Of a DNA stretch of 64,000 bases, positions 1 through 11,832 are shown piece after piece. Within the stretch, counting starts at the first letter, position 1. Every line of letters starts with the position of its first letter. Source of the DNA: Naematelia aurantialba (Eukaryota; Basidiomycota; Tremellomycetes; Tremellales; Naemateliaceae); assembly GCA_021527695.1 (NCBI GenBank), contig JAKFAO010000001.1:1798001-1862000 (forward strand). The letters run 5' to 3'. The notes beneath the pieces were generated by a model that saw only the letters and a list, made by a program, of their open reading frames with translations, was not told the DNA's origin and did not search any database. Both the position numbers and the translations under genes were made by a program.

Positions 1-303
1 CGGATGTTGCGGCACTTTGCGTTCTACGCCTCCGCGCCGCCGCGGCGCACGGCCAACTTGCTGCTGGTGCCGCCTGACGACCCGCTGCGGCCCCTGCTTG
101 TGAAAGAGGGGTTCATGGGCCTGCTGCGGCACGCGTACCGCTTCTGGGGGGTCGGCGTGCCAGACACGGTGTTCCGCGCCGACAGGGAGGGACGCACGTC
201 CAGAAGCGGCCTGGACGCACAGGCCCTGCGGAGGCGGTACGCGATGTCGAGGAGGACGCCAAAGCTGCTGTCGCAGCATACGGACAGCGCGCATTTCTCG
301 TAG
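1..303 (+). CDS. 3' end of an unrecognised gene (partial)
   Basis: Frame 1 is open from the first base of the window to a TAG at 301-303, giving about 100 residues of a protein whose start lies upstream. The segment is Arg-, Leu- and Pro-rich with strongly GC-biased third positions, as in the confident genes of this window. It contains a hydrophobic stretch (LLLVPPDDPLRPLL, then EGFMGLLRHAYRFWGVG) and ends in a basic, Ser-rich tail. I do not recognise a family. The ATG at position 4 is probably an internal methionine, not the start. It could be the last exon of a gene running off the left edge; a chance open frame in GC-rich DNA is the alternative. Confidence 0.4.
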   Translation, partial: RMLRHFAFYASAPPRRTANLLLVPPDDPLRPLLVKEGFMGLLRHAYRFWGVGVPDTVFRADREGRTSRSGLDAQALRRRYAMSRRTPKLLSQHTDSAHFS

Positions 304-1005
304 CGTCCTGCATGGTGTTGCTCACAGCACGTACATGTGCCATGCATGGTGTTGCTGTTGCAGTTGCCTAGAGCACGTACAATGCACGATGGCGGGGCCG
401 ACGGCGGTACTGGAAGAGCACAGACGTTCATGCGTGATACACATGGCACACACTACGTGCGCAAGCCATATACATACTACATATGCAAGGCACATACTAC
501 GTACGCAAAGCACAGACGATCTCCAATGCCCTCGACACTTTGTTCCTCCCGCTGTCTCACTGTGAACCCGCGCTGCAGTGGACACGCGCCTCTGTTGCAA
601 GCTCGCCTATTCAAACACTCCTTGTCGACGCCTTTGCGCAGTCGTGCCAGTAACGACGCGCTGAGATTCCTCGCTAAACACACACGAGTGGTATATATCA
701 TGTATCTTGCATCTGCATCTGCATCTGCCTCTGCCTCTGCATTTGTATCTGCATCTGCCTCTCCATCTGCATCTGCCTCTCCATCTGCATCTGTATCTGC
801 ATCTGTATCTGAATCTGCATCTGCAAATTTACGCCAAACGCAAAGCGACATACTGAACTGACTCGTACTCCCCACGCACACCGCCGAAGCCGCCTCTCGC
901 GTCGTGCTCCTGCGTGTCCCGAAACATCATAAACGAAATCAAAACACCCCGTATCCGGTCTCTGCTACCATCAAGAGACACAAAACAATCGCGTGCCAGC
1001 TACGC
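304..1005. repeat. Gene-free stretch with a CATCTG hexamer tract
   Basis: No supported gene lies here. From about 706 to 830 the sequence is an imperfect tandem array of the hexamer GCATCT with GCCTCT, GTATCT and CCATCT variants, roughly 20 units. A smaller AT-rich patch with ACATACTACATATGC-like near-repeats sits at 470-505. The stretch separates the partial gene from the 3' end of the convergent MFS gene, so it is probably 3' flanking DNA of both. Confidence 0.6.
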
Positions 1006-3684
1006 CTAAGCCACAGCTGCACCCACGCCGCCCTTCTCCTTGACGTTGTGATTCCGGATAAAGATGCCCGACACAAACGCCAGCACCACCGCCACGAAGA
1101 TGGGGATGAGACTCGCCGTGATGGCTTTCACATACGCCTCGATGACGGGCGCCTGCTCGGCAAGCGGCAGAGTGTAGATGGCCTCGGTCGACTCGCGGAC
1201 AGTTTCAAACGGTGCGTCGGGAGCCAGGAGGTGGAGGTACTTGTTCAGGTAGATGGACTGAGGAAGATTGTCAGTACAGTACAGTACAGTACAGGTCGAG
1301 CCAGACGGTAGCACGTCTGCGACCAGTCAAGATGAAGATACATACTTCGACCGTGTTGATGATTCCGATACCGATGGCGGCGCCAGTCAACTGGAAGAAG
1401 GACACCACTCCGGTTGCCTGGCATGCAAGTCAGCTGTCATGTGCTGTTACGGGATTTGAAACGATCAAACTTACCTGCGGAAGGAGATGCGGCCGATCAT
1501 GGTACTCTGCCTGGACTGCCACCAAGACGTTCTGGAAACTCAATCCGATACCAAAGCCAGCCAGGATCTGGTACCCGATGATCTTGGCGTTACTGGTCGT
1601 CTGGTCCATGGTGTAGAGGAGACCAAACCCTACGGCGGTGATGGGCGGTCCTACCAAGATCCACCAGTAGTATATTCCAGTGGCCGTCACTGCACCGCCC
1701 GAGACGAAGATGCCAATGCAGCAAGCAAGCATGTATCTGCCCTCGTCAGCTAGTACTGCTGTGGGAAGCTAAGAGAGGCGAACGGGATGATGTCGATACC
1801 GGCTTTCGTGGGAGAGTGGTCTCGGACCTGTCGCCGATCAGTGCACACACTAACGGATAGAGACAAGCACTCACAGCCTCGTAGAACAAGGGCAGCTGGT
1901 ACGTCCCGCCAAGCATGCAGAGCATGAAGAAGACTGGAACCGTGAGTACGACCCCGTCTCGTAGCTATGCGATGAGGGCTCACAGATGCATGCACTGCAG
2001 GCAATGACCGTGCGATTTTTGAAGAGACTCTTGGGAATCAAGGCAGCCTCGTCAATGTAGAACTCCCATGCGCCGAATGCGATGGCGAGAACACCGCCGA
2101 GGGTGAAGAGTAGAATGATGCGCCAGTCTGATGAGTCAGCATCATACCGCAACATCCCTCCGCCGCATGTATGAAAGTTGATGAAAGGACAGAGGATGAG
2201 GTGAGCAAGCAAGTAAAGTGCACTTACTCTTCCACGAGTACTCGTTCCCACCCCACTGCAAAGCCAACAACAAGCTGGTGACGGTGGAAAGAATGAGGGC
2301 AGCGCCGACGTAATCAATCTTAAGCAGAGCCCGCCAGCCCGTCGCGGCATTTGGGTTGTGTTGCGACGGCTTGCGAGATGGCAAGAGGAAGACGACGGCA
2401 GCAGCCGCAACCCCGCCGAATGGCAGGTTGATCCAGAAACACCATCTGACGTCGGCGTCAGCTCATCCCGTGACAAGACGCCTTGAATGCGTAGACTTAC
2501 CGCCACGTCACATGCTGGGTGAAGACACCGCCCAGAAGCGGCCCCACGACACTCGAGATGACAAAGACGAAACTAGAGAGCTTAATATGGGTGCGTCGGT
2601 GGAACGAGGTGCCGGCTTACCCGAAAGAAGCCATGAAGGCGGAACGTTGTTCGATCCGCGTGATGACAGCAATGACAGCCAGGATGGACACGAACCTCCA
2701 CCTTTGTCAGCCGGGGACACCTACCAAGGGTCACGCAGTGGGACATACATTCCAGAAGCACCTGGATCCCGTCAGTGGGGAGAACAACATGACACGAGGT
2801 GCTCGGAGGATAACACTCACCGATACCCTGCACCGCACGAGCAAAGATCAGGATTGACATGCTATGTGCCACGGCGCAGATGAGCGACCCAAGTTCGAAA
2901 AAGAAGATTGCTCCGAGCAGCATCCATTTCGCCCTGAGGACAGTGAGGAGCTGGCCGACGAGGAGGATCAGGCCACATTGGGTCACTGTGCACGGGGTGT
3001 CAGTGACTGGTGAGTTTACGAACCAGAAGGGGGATGTGGCATACAGAAGTAGCCTGTGACGACCCATGATACTTGGTCGAAAGCATTAAACTCGGACACG
3101 ATGATCTGTCGCGTGCTGTGAGTGTCTAGCGCGAACGTGGATCATAACAGAGACCCACGGGAATGGCAGTCGAGACGATAGATTGGTCCAATGCGAACAT
3201 CTGACATGGTCAGCTCTTACTCTGGCCGGCGCAGGAGTCGGAACCTACAAAGACGCAGAACATGAGGGCGAGGAATCTGCACTTGATATCAGCGATTCTT
3301 CCTTCTCTTGCGCTTCTTTCTTTCCTCGTGTGGGCAGTCGACGGCTTACACGAGATACAGCTTGGTCCCAGCCATGATCGAGGACTCTTCCGGTTGTTGT
3401 TGTGCCTCGACATCGCCCTCCATCCCTTCCTTCCTGGCGAGCACGTCATGATCGTGGTCGTTGTTCTCTCGCAGCGTCGGCGTCCTGGACTGGGCAGGCT
3501 ACATACGTGCAGATCAGCGACCATTTAAAGAAACAATGCGCCAGGTATGGAGACACAGAGACAGAGTGTAGCTAGCACTGACCTCGGCTTCAAAGCCAAC
3601 GACTCCGACACCTGCGTTTTGACTGGCCTCGTCTGCGAGAGCGTTTTCTGCACGCTCGAGAGGGGACGGATGTCCGTCTGTCAT
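1006..3684 (-). CDS. MFS drug:H+ antiporter, DHA2 (14-spanner) family
   Basis: Probable plasma-membrane exporter of small organic molecules driven by the proton gradient. The start at 3684 (MTDGHPSPLERAENALADEA) opens a hydrophilic N-terminus; exons are separated by many short introns. Visible family signatures are the LDQSIVSTAIP motif after TM1 (about 3160-3200), WVVTGYFLTQCGLILLVGQL (TM2-3), LIFARAVQGIG (TM4), and the antiporter-type motif VVGPLLGGVFTQHVTWRW (TM5, about 2510-2570). The C-terminal half carries WVPPG-less DHA2 hallmarks such as GVVSFFQLTGAAIGIGIINT (about 1345-1410). The C-terminal loop DAPFETVRES and final helix before the TAG at 1006-1008 match fungal toxin/multidrug efflux pumps. 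Substrate is unknown. Its neighbour downstream in the same orientation is a FAD monooxygenase, so export of an oxidised aromatic is a reasonable inference only. Confidence 0.88.
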
Positions 3685-4446
3685 TGTTGGTTTATCTTAC
3701 AAAGAGAGTGTGAGTGCTTGGGTGTTTGCGCCACACCCCGATGACAACCCGGTGGTTGTTGGCAGTGACGATGTTGTGTGTGTGTGTGTGTGTGTCAAGA
3801 GCAGGCGAATGCTCTGTGCTTGTGTGTGTTTTGTATCCCAGAAGTGGGGTGTGTACGCGTGTTGCCAGATGGCTCGGCAGCACATGAACAACACCTGGGT
3901 GCCGATGGCCGACGGTGAACAGCGCTGCCAACCAAAGGGGGGAGGGTCGTGGCTAGCAGACCGGGCTAAAGCATTACAGGGGGTACGGCCAGAGCAAGAG
4001 GACTCAGGCACTGCCCGTCTTTTCAGATCCCAGATCTAGAGTGATCGGTGGGGTTTTTCGGGGCCCGAGCGGGCAACTGCCAGTCTGTTCGGCGAAACCA
4101 AGCGCGCGCTTTTTCTTTCTTTCTCGTTTGCTCGTTGTACTTGGACCACCTTGAAATGCGATGCCAGACGACAGCAGCCCAGCAACAAGCTGCTTCCCCG
4201 CCGGGATACAGCTGTGCGCGATCCCGCCTAGTCGGGCGCCAAGAGCGCCGATGGTTGCGGGAAGAAATAAATACGATACATGATCCGCAGAATTGCGCCT
4301 CTGATATCTCAGGCGTTTCAGACTAGGCAGCTTTTCAAGACTTTCTACTACACAGAATCGAACTTTCCGTGGTCATGTGCTGCGGGTAGAGACTGTGGTA
4401 TCCAGATTGCTGCATACACATCATGGGAAATGCCGTCTAAATACCC
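3685..4446. promoter_or_regulatory. Promoter region of the MFS gene / 3' flank of the FAD monooxygenase gene
   Basis: About 760 bp lies between the MFS start codon and the FAD monooxygenase stop codon; both genes are on the minus strand. It contains a (TG)n microsatellite at about 3774-3795. No coding exon could be supported. Confidence 0.5.
3774..3795. repeat. (TG)n dinucleotide microsatellite
   Basis: Eleven consecutive TG units lie about 90-110 bp upstream of the MFS start codon, in its presumed promoter. Confidence 0.9.
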
Positions 4447-7043
4447 TCAAGCACTGATCTCTACAGGCGCAGCAACAGACGCTGCGGCCGGCGTGCTCTC
4501 GGTGTCCAGCCGCTTGCTGGAAATGAGGTTGTCCGCGACCCACTGGTTCCACACATCCTCCACCTGCCCAGCGTCAGTAACCGCACGCTTACGCCCCGAC
4601 GTGCGAGCACGGACACGAGCACGAGGATGGACACTCACGTTGTACTGATAGATCCAGCCGTTCTTCTTGGTCCAATTGCGCCGTGTCGTCTCGGCGATGA
4701 ACGCGTCCTCGTCGTCAGGAATCACATCAGCCACTTGTTTGGTGTTGCTCGCGAAACCGTCGAGCACCTCGTACTGCCTTTGTCAGCTCGACTTCCGTTT
4801 GTTCCGACTTTCACAGCCACTTTTGCACTTCTTCTTCACTTCCGTTCCTTCCGGCTTTCACTCTATCAATCTCCACTTGCACTTCTACGACTCGCACTCT
4901 GGATCCAGCCGGATCGCTCCGACCAACATGGCAGCGACGAATCGCAAGGCAAAGACTACTATACAGGAAGAAATGCAGGGACTGACAAGTGCTTTGTAAT
5001 GCGGTGAGCGGACCACATCATACGCGTTGAGCGCCCAAGCAGTATCTTTGCCCGTTCGCGCAGCGAGGTCGAGGGCCGATGCAAGGACAAAGGCATCTTC
5101 GAACGCAAAGGCTGCGCCGGACCCGAATGCTCCCGACAGCGCTGTGTATGTCAGTCCACGTCTATGTGAGGCGAGACGTCAGACTCGGGTGTATGTCACC
5201 CCCAGGCAATACTTCGAACGCTTCTCAAGACGGAAGAAGGCCCGACCGATGGGACAAAAATTCAAAGCAACACTCGACACTCGACACTCGACACTCACGG
5301 TGAGAGGCATCTCCTATCAGGGCAATACGGCCCCCGTGGACCACCGACTCGAGGCGCGGGCCGCCAAACATGGCAAACTCGAGCCATTCGTCCGGCGCAG
5401 CAATGACCGCGCGGATCGTGTCGCAGTAGCCCTACCCATCGCATCAGCATCGTCTCTTGACCTTCCAGCCCTCAGTCTCCCAACCTCTCAGTCTCCCATT
5501 TCCGCATTGTGCTACTCTGCCACCCCATATCCACTGTTCCACTCTCCCGCCTCTTTCGTTCGGTTGAAAGAGGGAAGGATGCTCACATCATAATGCTTGA
5601 CAACGACGTCCCTGCTGACCCGCTGGCCCCAGCTGACCTTCTCGCCTTCTTCGGCGGGGATATTCGCCCGCGTCGCGATCTCAAACAGACCATTATCAAG
5701 CGGGTTGGTATACACGTGCGTGTTCCTGGTGTGCCAGAACACCGAGGCGTCGGGAATACCCTTGATATGCGCGACTTGCGACTGGGGGATCAGGATCCGG
5801 AACGCGACTTTGCCCGTGTAGGAGAGCTTGTGTTCTGGGAATGCGTATTGTCGCACCGCCTGGACGAGATTAGCGCTGTAGTTTACCGGTTTACCAATAC
5901 AGTACGCTCGTTGCGTGTCACGACAATCACTTTCCATAGGGTGGCGTGGGGGCACAGAGAGGATTCATGGGATGTGGAATGTACATATGGGATGTGGGAT
6001 AGACACAGAACTCGATCCGCAGCGTGGCACAAAAGACTTACCGATCGGATCCCGTCGGCACCAATAACCAGGTCAAATGGCCCAGCGGTAGTGTCGTCTG
6101 TAAACTCCAACCAGACCCCTTCGGGCCGCTCGACGATCGACGCCAGGCGCTTGGAAAGCTGGATGAGCCCAGAGGGCACTTGCTTGAGCAGCGCGTTTTG
6201 CAGCTTGTATCGCTCGATCCGGGACGTCGGCGGTCTGTCGGGATCGACTGTGGGAGTCAGCGGCAGGCCGTCGACCGACGTAGGAGACGATGAAGATAGC
6301 AGACGAGAGGATAGCAGACGAGAAGATAGCAGACGAGAAGATAGCAGACGATGAAGACAGCAGACGAGAAGATAGCAGACGAGAAGATATCAGACGAGAA
6401 GATAGCAGACGAGAAGATATCAGACGAGAAGATAGCAGACGATGAAGATAGCAGACGATGAAGCACACGCACCAGTCTGCAGCGCCTGCGCTAGGAGCTC
6501 CCCCGTCCGGCCGTTGCGCTGCTCGAGCTGGATCTTGGTTCCATCCCCGCGGGTGAAAAACTGCTCGATGTCCTGCGCCGCGCCGAGTCGCTGCAGGTGC
6601 CGCCAGGTGTTTTCGTTGATGCTGATTCCCTGCGAGCAGCGTCAGCCTCTTTATAAAATTTGATCCACTTGTCGGTCGAGTGCTGGAGGCGTAGTTGCAA
6701 GAGGGGTACCGTTTAGCTTGGCGAGAGGTGCAGGTGCAGCAGGGCATGGGTGCACGAGTACAGATGTGCAGGGATCAGGGGGGCTGGTGTTGCAGCGGGT
6801 TAAGGCACAGGAAGGAGGTACAGGAGCAGATGCAGGTGACGGTTCACAAGTCCACTGTCCAACCGACGCAACGGCACAACAGAGCAAAGCACTCACCGCA
6901 CCGACTTCTCGAAGTTCCGTGGCGCCCTCAAACACCTGCAGTTGCACGCCCTGGAGGCGGTTCAGGTTGATGATCGCGGCCAGTCCCGCTGGACCGGCAC
7001 CCACCACGGCGACGCGGATTGGCGCCTTGCTCGCTACCGTCAT
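4447..7043 (-). CDS. FAD-dependent monooxygenase, salicylate-hydroxylase-like
   Basis: Probable class A flavoprotein hydroxylase of aromatic substrates using NAD(P)H and O2. The N-terminus (start 7043) has a Rossmann FAD-binding fingerprint GAGPAGLAAIINLNRL followed by an acidic strand end at FEGATELREVGA. The second FAD motif DLVIGADGIRS is encoded at about 6050-6090, and the third, GGRIALIGDASH, at about 5305-5345, followed by FAFEDAFVLA and a C-terminal part ending at a TGA (4447-4449). Order and spacing match salicylate hydroxylase/zeaxanthin-epoxidase-like fungal enzymes. At least seven introns interrupt it; one (about 6250-6475) is filled by a 15-bp minisatellite. The true substrate cannot be read from sequence. 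It is head-to-head with a second flavin monooxygenase across a 940-bp promoter region. Confidence 0.88.
6284..6461 (-). repeat. 15-bp minisatellite in an intron of the FAD monooxygenase gene
   Basis: About 11 imperfect copies of a 15-bp unit, GATAGCAGACGAGAA on the plus strand (TTCTCGTCTGCTATC in the transcript), occupy nearly the whole intron. Variants replace GAGAA by GATGAA or GATAGC by GATATC. The flanking exons encode LLAQALQT and the DPDRPPTSRIERYKL segment, and join in frame once the repeat is removed. Confidence 0.88.
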
Positions 7044-7984
7044 TTCCGCTTGTCTGTGTGCTGCTGTCGTCTAGCCGGTCACTTTCGAGTTTCTCTCGTT
7101 GTGTGTTTGTGTCTGTGTCTGTGTCTGTGTCTGTCGTTCGTTGGCCTTCCGTACCTGTCTGGCAAAGAGAAGAGGGCAGATCCGGCTCGGTACATGCACA
7201 TGCCATGCCATATCTGTACATGGCCGTATCCGTGTCCGGTCGTCGCTGGTCTCCAATTCCCATGCATTACAAACCGCCGTCGACCACGGGCGATAACACC
7301 ACAACACGCGAGATGGCATGATCGTCCTGGCTGCGACGGATGGAGGGGTGGCGGCGGCGGATAAACCCGGTGGCGAAGGGTCGCGCCATTCGCCACTCGT
7401 GTTGCGTGCTTGCCACTCGCTCCGTGCGCTGCGGTCAACGCGCCATGCGTTGAACTGGCGTGTCCCAGGGCGATGGGACGGTTCGAATGGCGAACCCATG
7501 GCGACGGTGGATCGGCGTAAACCACGACTAGACAAATCAAAAGATCTGTAGTACCAATAGTCGCCGATGGCGAGTGACCACGCGTCCCAGGAACGATATG
7601 ATAAGCGAGTGCAGAGGGTGGTGGTTGGTGGTGTCATTTGAAGGCGAAATGCAAAAGATCTGGCCGGAGATCAACGGGTGGCTACGTGCCAAGGCTGCAT
7701 GGACTGGCAGAAAAAAGTCGCATGCTCGTTATATCGCAAAACTAGACGCACAGAAGGCAGCCCACCGTCCTTGCCCAACTGCTCATCATCCGCCGTTGCT
7801 TGCTCTGGATCACTCCTGGGCCCGCCCGACACAGTCCGCAGCGTCCGCTCTCACACAGCGCGAACCCTTCAGAGGCACGCCTTTGGACACCGTGCGAGAC
7901 ACGGCACCCAGCACAGCGCAGCCCAGGCAGCACCAACAGCACCAACCGCACATAATAGCATAGGCATAGCACAGAGAGTCTACC
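7044..7984. promoter_or_regulatory. Shared divergent promoter of two flavin monooxygenase genes
   Basis: About 940 bp separates the start codons of the FAD monooxygenase (-) and the FMO-type gene (+). A TG/TGTGTC-rich microsatellite occupies about 7098-7133, close to the minus-strand start. No further exon could be supported. The arrangement would allow joint control of the two oxygenases, but no specific operator is recognisable. Confidence 0.45.
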
Positions 7985-10057
7985 ATGTCAGCATCCTCGT
8001 ACTTCCCCAACTTCCCCCACCCGGTCCGCACCGTCGCCGTCATAGGCTCTGGGCCGTCCGGAACTCCCGCCGCACGGCACCTCGTCGACGCGGGTCTGCA
8101 AGTCCGGGTGTTTGAGCGGCAAGCTCAGGCCGGCGGGATATGGAACTGGTCGCCCGACGTGACGCTGCCGCTGTCGGTGCCGACGCCGCCGCCCTCGTCG
8201 GGCGCGTTCAGGCCCCGCTATGCGCGGGGGGAGAGCGGTGAACCGTCTCAAGGGGAGTTCACGGCCACAGAGTTCTCGCCTCCAAATCCGGTCTATTGGA
8301 GCCTAAGCAACAACGTCCCGACCGACACCATGGCGGTGAGCCCGCCCCCCTTTCTTCGCAGCGTGGACGAACCTGTCGCACCTGGCGAACTGTGCTGACC
8401 GTTCCAGTTCAAAGACTTTCCATATCCCCCCGGGACCGCGGCCAACATCCCCCACACCCAGATCGCGGCCTACGTCCACGCCTATGCGCGGCATTTCCAC
8501 CTCGACCAAGTAACCTCGTACAACACCCGCGTGGAGAACGTCACCAAGGTCCCTACCGAGTCGGGCCAAGTGTGGCGCTTGACGCTGCAGAAACTAGAGG
8601 CTGGTCGAGCCACGTTCTGGACCGAGGTACGTCACACCGCTTTACTCTCCCTCTTTGCCCCCCCAGACGATGCAGGTCGGCTCCGCTTCCTTACTGCCCT
8701 GCAGCCTTTCCGCCTCGCCGCTACGTACCGAGGCAGATCGTGCCTTGTCTTGCGCTGGCTGACAGACGCAGGACTTTGATGCCGTCGTAGTCGCTACGGG
8801 ACACTACAACGCCCCGTTCATACCTGCCATTCCCGGCATCGAGTCGTGGGCCTCTCAGTGGCCGAACGACATTCTCCATTCTCAAGGCTACCGCGTCCCA
8901 GAATACTACGCCGACAAAGTGAGCTCACCCACTCCTCCGAGCGCAGCCTCCGAGCCCAGTCTCCGTGCGCAGTGCAGTGCCACGGTCCTTAGCTAGACGC
9001 ATGGCTTACCCAGTGCTCAGGACGTCCTGCTCGTGGGGATCGGTACGAGCGGAGTCGACATTGCGCGTGACCTCGCCCCGCATGTACGGAAGATCTACAC
9101 GGTGGGGCGCAACACCATCACCGGGCCGGAAGGGTATCGCCAAATGCGCAGAATGCAGCGATACGCGCTTCCTGCGAATGCCGAGCAGCTGCCAGAGATC
9201 CGATCGTTCCGCCCGCCTTCGAAGGCTGGTGCCAGTGGCGGTATCGAGAGTGGCGAGATCGAGTTGACCGATGGGCGAGTGATCACGGGAATCGGTGGGG
9301 TCATTCTCAGCACGGGGTGAGTCTTTCCTCTGACCGGCCGTTTTCAACCTGGTCCCAACTGACCGAACGGACGCTGAGAGCGATGTGTGGAAGATCGGGA
9401 CTGACCATGCTTAGGTACCAGTATTCGTTCCCGTTCCTGCCCCAGCTGCACGAGGACCCTGGCACCACCAGCCCGCGGCGCACGGCGTTCCCGCTCGTGA
9501 CCGACGGCAAGGGGGTGCTGAATCTGTACCGCGACACGTTCTACATCCCGGACCCGACGTTGACGTTCCTCGGCCTGAGCGTGAATACCAGCGCCTTTTC
9601 GTTCTTCGAGTACCAGGCGCAGGCGATCACGCGCGTCTTGGACGGCCGGGCGCGCCTGCCGCCGCTGCACGAGCGGTGGGCGGCGTACCATGCTCTCGTG
9701 GCCGAGAAGGGCGAGGGCAAGTTTTCCCATTTCCTCGGCAAGCAGGGCGAGCGGGACTTTGTCAAGCAGACGGTCGAGTGGCTGAACCGCGACGCCGAGA
9801 AGAGCGGGGCACAGAAGATCGAAGGGCACAGCGACGAGTGGCTCGCGGCGAGCGACACGATCCTCGCGCGCATGATCCAGAAGTACGGCCTGGGCCCGGA
9901 CGCTCTCAAGCAGATCAGAGACGGAGACGGAAACGGAAACGGAGACGGAAACGGAGACGGAGAGGACGAACCACAGCCCGCCGAGGTCGCCGTGGTCAGC
10001 GTGATCGCAGAGGAGGCGGCGGAACTCTTGCACACGCGCACGCTCGTAGCGGCGTGA
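7985..10057 (+). CDS. Flavin-containing monooxygenase (FMO/BVMO-like)
   Basis: About 550 residues in five exons. The start at 7985 leads quickly into the FAD fingerprint VAVIGSGPSGTPAARHL, then FERQAQAGGIWNW, as in class B flavin monooxygenases. The middle has DAVVVATGHYNAPFIP, then HSQGYRVP, close to the FMO signature position, and the NADPH-binding fingerprint DVLLVGIGTSGVDIARDL (about 9022-9075). The last exon encodes the ATG-motif-like GGVILSTGYQYSFPFLP and a long C-terminal domain. Near the end, a GA-rich tract (9919-9962) encodes a DGNGNGDGNGDGED low-complexity run before AVVSVIAEEAAELL. Expected to oxygenate a nucleophilic N or S centre or a ketone with NADPH and O2; the substrate is unknown. 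Intron boundaries are canonical GT..AG. Confidence 0.88.
9919..9962 (+). repeat. Coding GA-rich hexamer tract (Asp/Gly/Asn run)
   Basis: Repeats of GGAGAC and GGAAAC in frame encode alternating Gly, Asp and Asn near the C-terminus of the FMO gene, a likely length-variable linker. Confidence 0.85.
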
Positions 10058-10348
10058 GATGACAGTGTCAGCTGGGCCGACGGAGGCGCTGAGCCTCGAG
10101 CCGGTGCATCATCGAGCGCGTGAACACGACGTGCGACATCTCCATCTGTCTAGAGAAGAGTAGACGTTGCCGTAGACTAGACTGTGGTGCCGCATTTTTG
10201 CATGTATCTGGGAGACTGCAGGGAGCACTGCTATCAAAGCGTGGTGGCATTCAATACCCACATCAGAGTACAGTACCACTCACTCACTCCGAGCAGTCAG
10301 TATCCTCTGCTCACATGAGACGACATGCATACACCTGGCTCTCGGGAT

Positions 10349-11832
10349 CTAGTATCCCGATCGAGCTGCGCCCGGAGCTGTGCCTTTGGCAGCTGCGAGC
10401 TGCTTCTGGAACTCGTTGGCGACAGCGCCAATGTCGGTGCAGATGGAGACCATATCGAAGCCCTGGTCCAGACGCATCCTGGCCTGTTCTCCGCTCGTAC
10501 CTAGTATCGTGGGTCAGCCTCTTCACCCTGGCACGGCGACAGGCTGGCACTCGGGACCTGGAATGCTTGGGATGCGTGGGCCTTGGGAGCACGTCACGGA
10601 GCGTGGCTGCCAAGCAGGGAGAAAGGGTGGGGGAGCTAGTTGCCGACGTACAGAAGATGGCAGCCGTCTTGCCGGCGCTCTTGGCGGCCTTGAGGACCTT
10701 TTGGATAGCTGCCTCGTGCTCTTCGCCTCCGAACTGGACGTTCATGAACTTGCTCAGGTCGAAGGGTCCTAGCGAGCGACGGGATGAGCAGACGTCCAGA
10801 CGGAGGGGCAGGAAGAAAGCGGCACAGTGAACACAGTGGACGTTAGGAGAGTGAAGAGCACGAGAGACATGCAGACACACCGATGAACAGCACGTCGAGT
10901 CCCGGTACCTGCGCAATTTGCTCGACGTTCTCGACGCCCTGCCTCGACTCGATCTGCACAATGACCAGACAGTGCTCGTCGGCCTGTTCGGCGTACTGCG
11001 CCTCGGGCGCGCCAAACGAGTGCGGGGAGAACATGGGGCCGTATCCGCGCGTGCCGGTCGGTGGGTATTTGTTCCAGCTGACAATCTTCTTGGCGTCTTC
11101 CTGCTGGGTATCAGCGGCCTGCCTGCGTCTCCGTCCAACCAGCAACCAGCAACCAGCAACCAGCAACCAGCAACCAGGCGGCAGGTGAACAGCGCCGCAC
11201 GCAGCGACAAGGTAACACCCGTCTCGGGGGCGGGAGCAGGAGCGGTCCAATAGGACGGAACGGAAGCGGTGGAGATAGCGGCAAGCGGTGGAGAAACACA
11301 TACGACGGTATGGCACATGGGAGTCATGACGCCGTGGGCGCCCGAGTCGAGCGCACGCTTGATCAAGTGTTCCTCGGCGTTGGGCACCCGGATGATCGGG
11401 CTGACGCCAAACTGCGCGGCAGCATTGTTGAGCTGTCCCGTGTCAGCACCGCTCCTTCAGCCGGTTCCTGCGGTGAGTGGTCCATTTATAGGGAAGGGGA
11501 AACTCTGACATCACCTCGTAGTAATCCTTGTCGGAGATCTGGCCATGCTCGGCATCAATGAGCACCCAGTTGAATCCTCCTGTCGAGATGATGGTGCGGA
11601 TCAGAGATGGGCCAGGGAAGCTGTGTCCCGCCGTCCTTCAGCTCCAGCACGCCGTGACGACCCCTTGCTCTACGGACGAGCGTCTTGATGGGCCAGACCT
11701 GCCCGGATTCCGGGGGGCCCGGAGAGTGGTGTGGTAGACTTTGTGGGAGACTCACGTGAGCCAGAAGCCGATTCCCGCCTCTTTGCCTGTCAGAGCATTC
11801 TTCAGGTACAGGTTGTCCTTCATGGCGGTCAT
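10349..11832 (-). CDS. HpcH/HpaI-family aldolase
   Basis: Likely a class II metal-dependent aldolase of the HpcH/HpaI family (4-hydroxy-2-oxo-acid or related C-C cleavage). The first exon starts at 11832 with MTAMKDNLYLKNAL (an in-frame ATG at 11823 is an alternative). Diagnostic segments in order: FPGPSLIRTIISTGGFNWVL, DAEHG (metal/active site, about 11545-11560), VPNAEEHLIKRALDSGAHGV with MTPM, RGYGPMFSP, VQIESRQGVENVEQIAQVPG, where the Glu is a metal ligand, LDVLFIGPFDLSKFM, and a C-terminal TDIGAVANEFQKQL before a TAG at 10349-10351. Six or so introns. Position beside two oxygenases and an exporter fits ring-fission product catabolism, an inference. It converges on the FMO gene with a 291-bp gap. 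Confidence 0.87.
11136..11177 (-). repeat. Heptamer minisatellite (GGTTGCT sense) in an aldolase intron
   Basis: Six near-perfect copies of AGCAACC on the plus strand read (GGTTGCT)n in the aldolase transcript. The array lies in the intron between the exons encoding VMTPMCHTV and EDAKKIVSWNKY. Confidence 0.88.
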
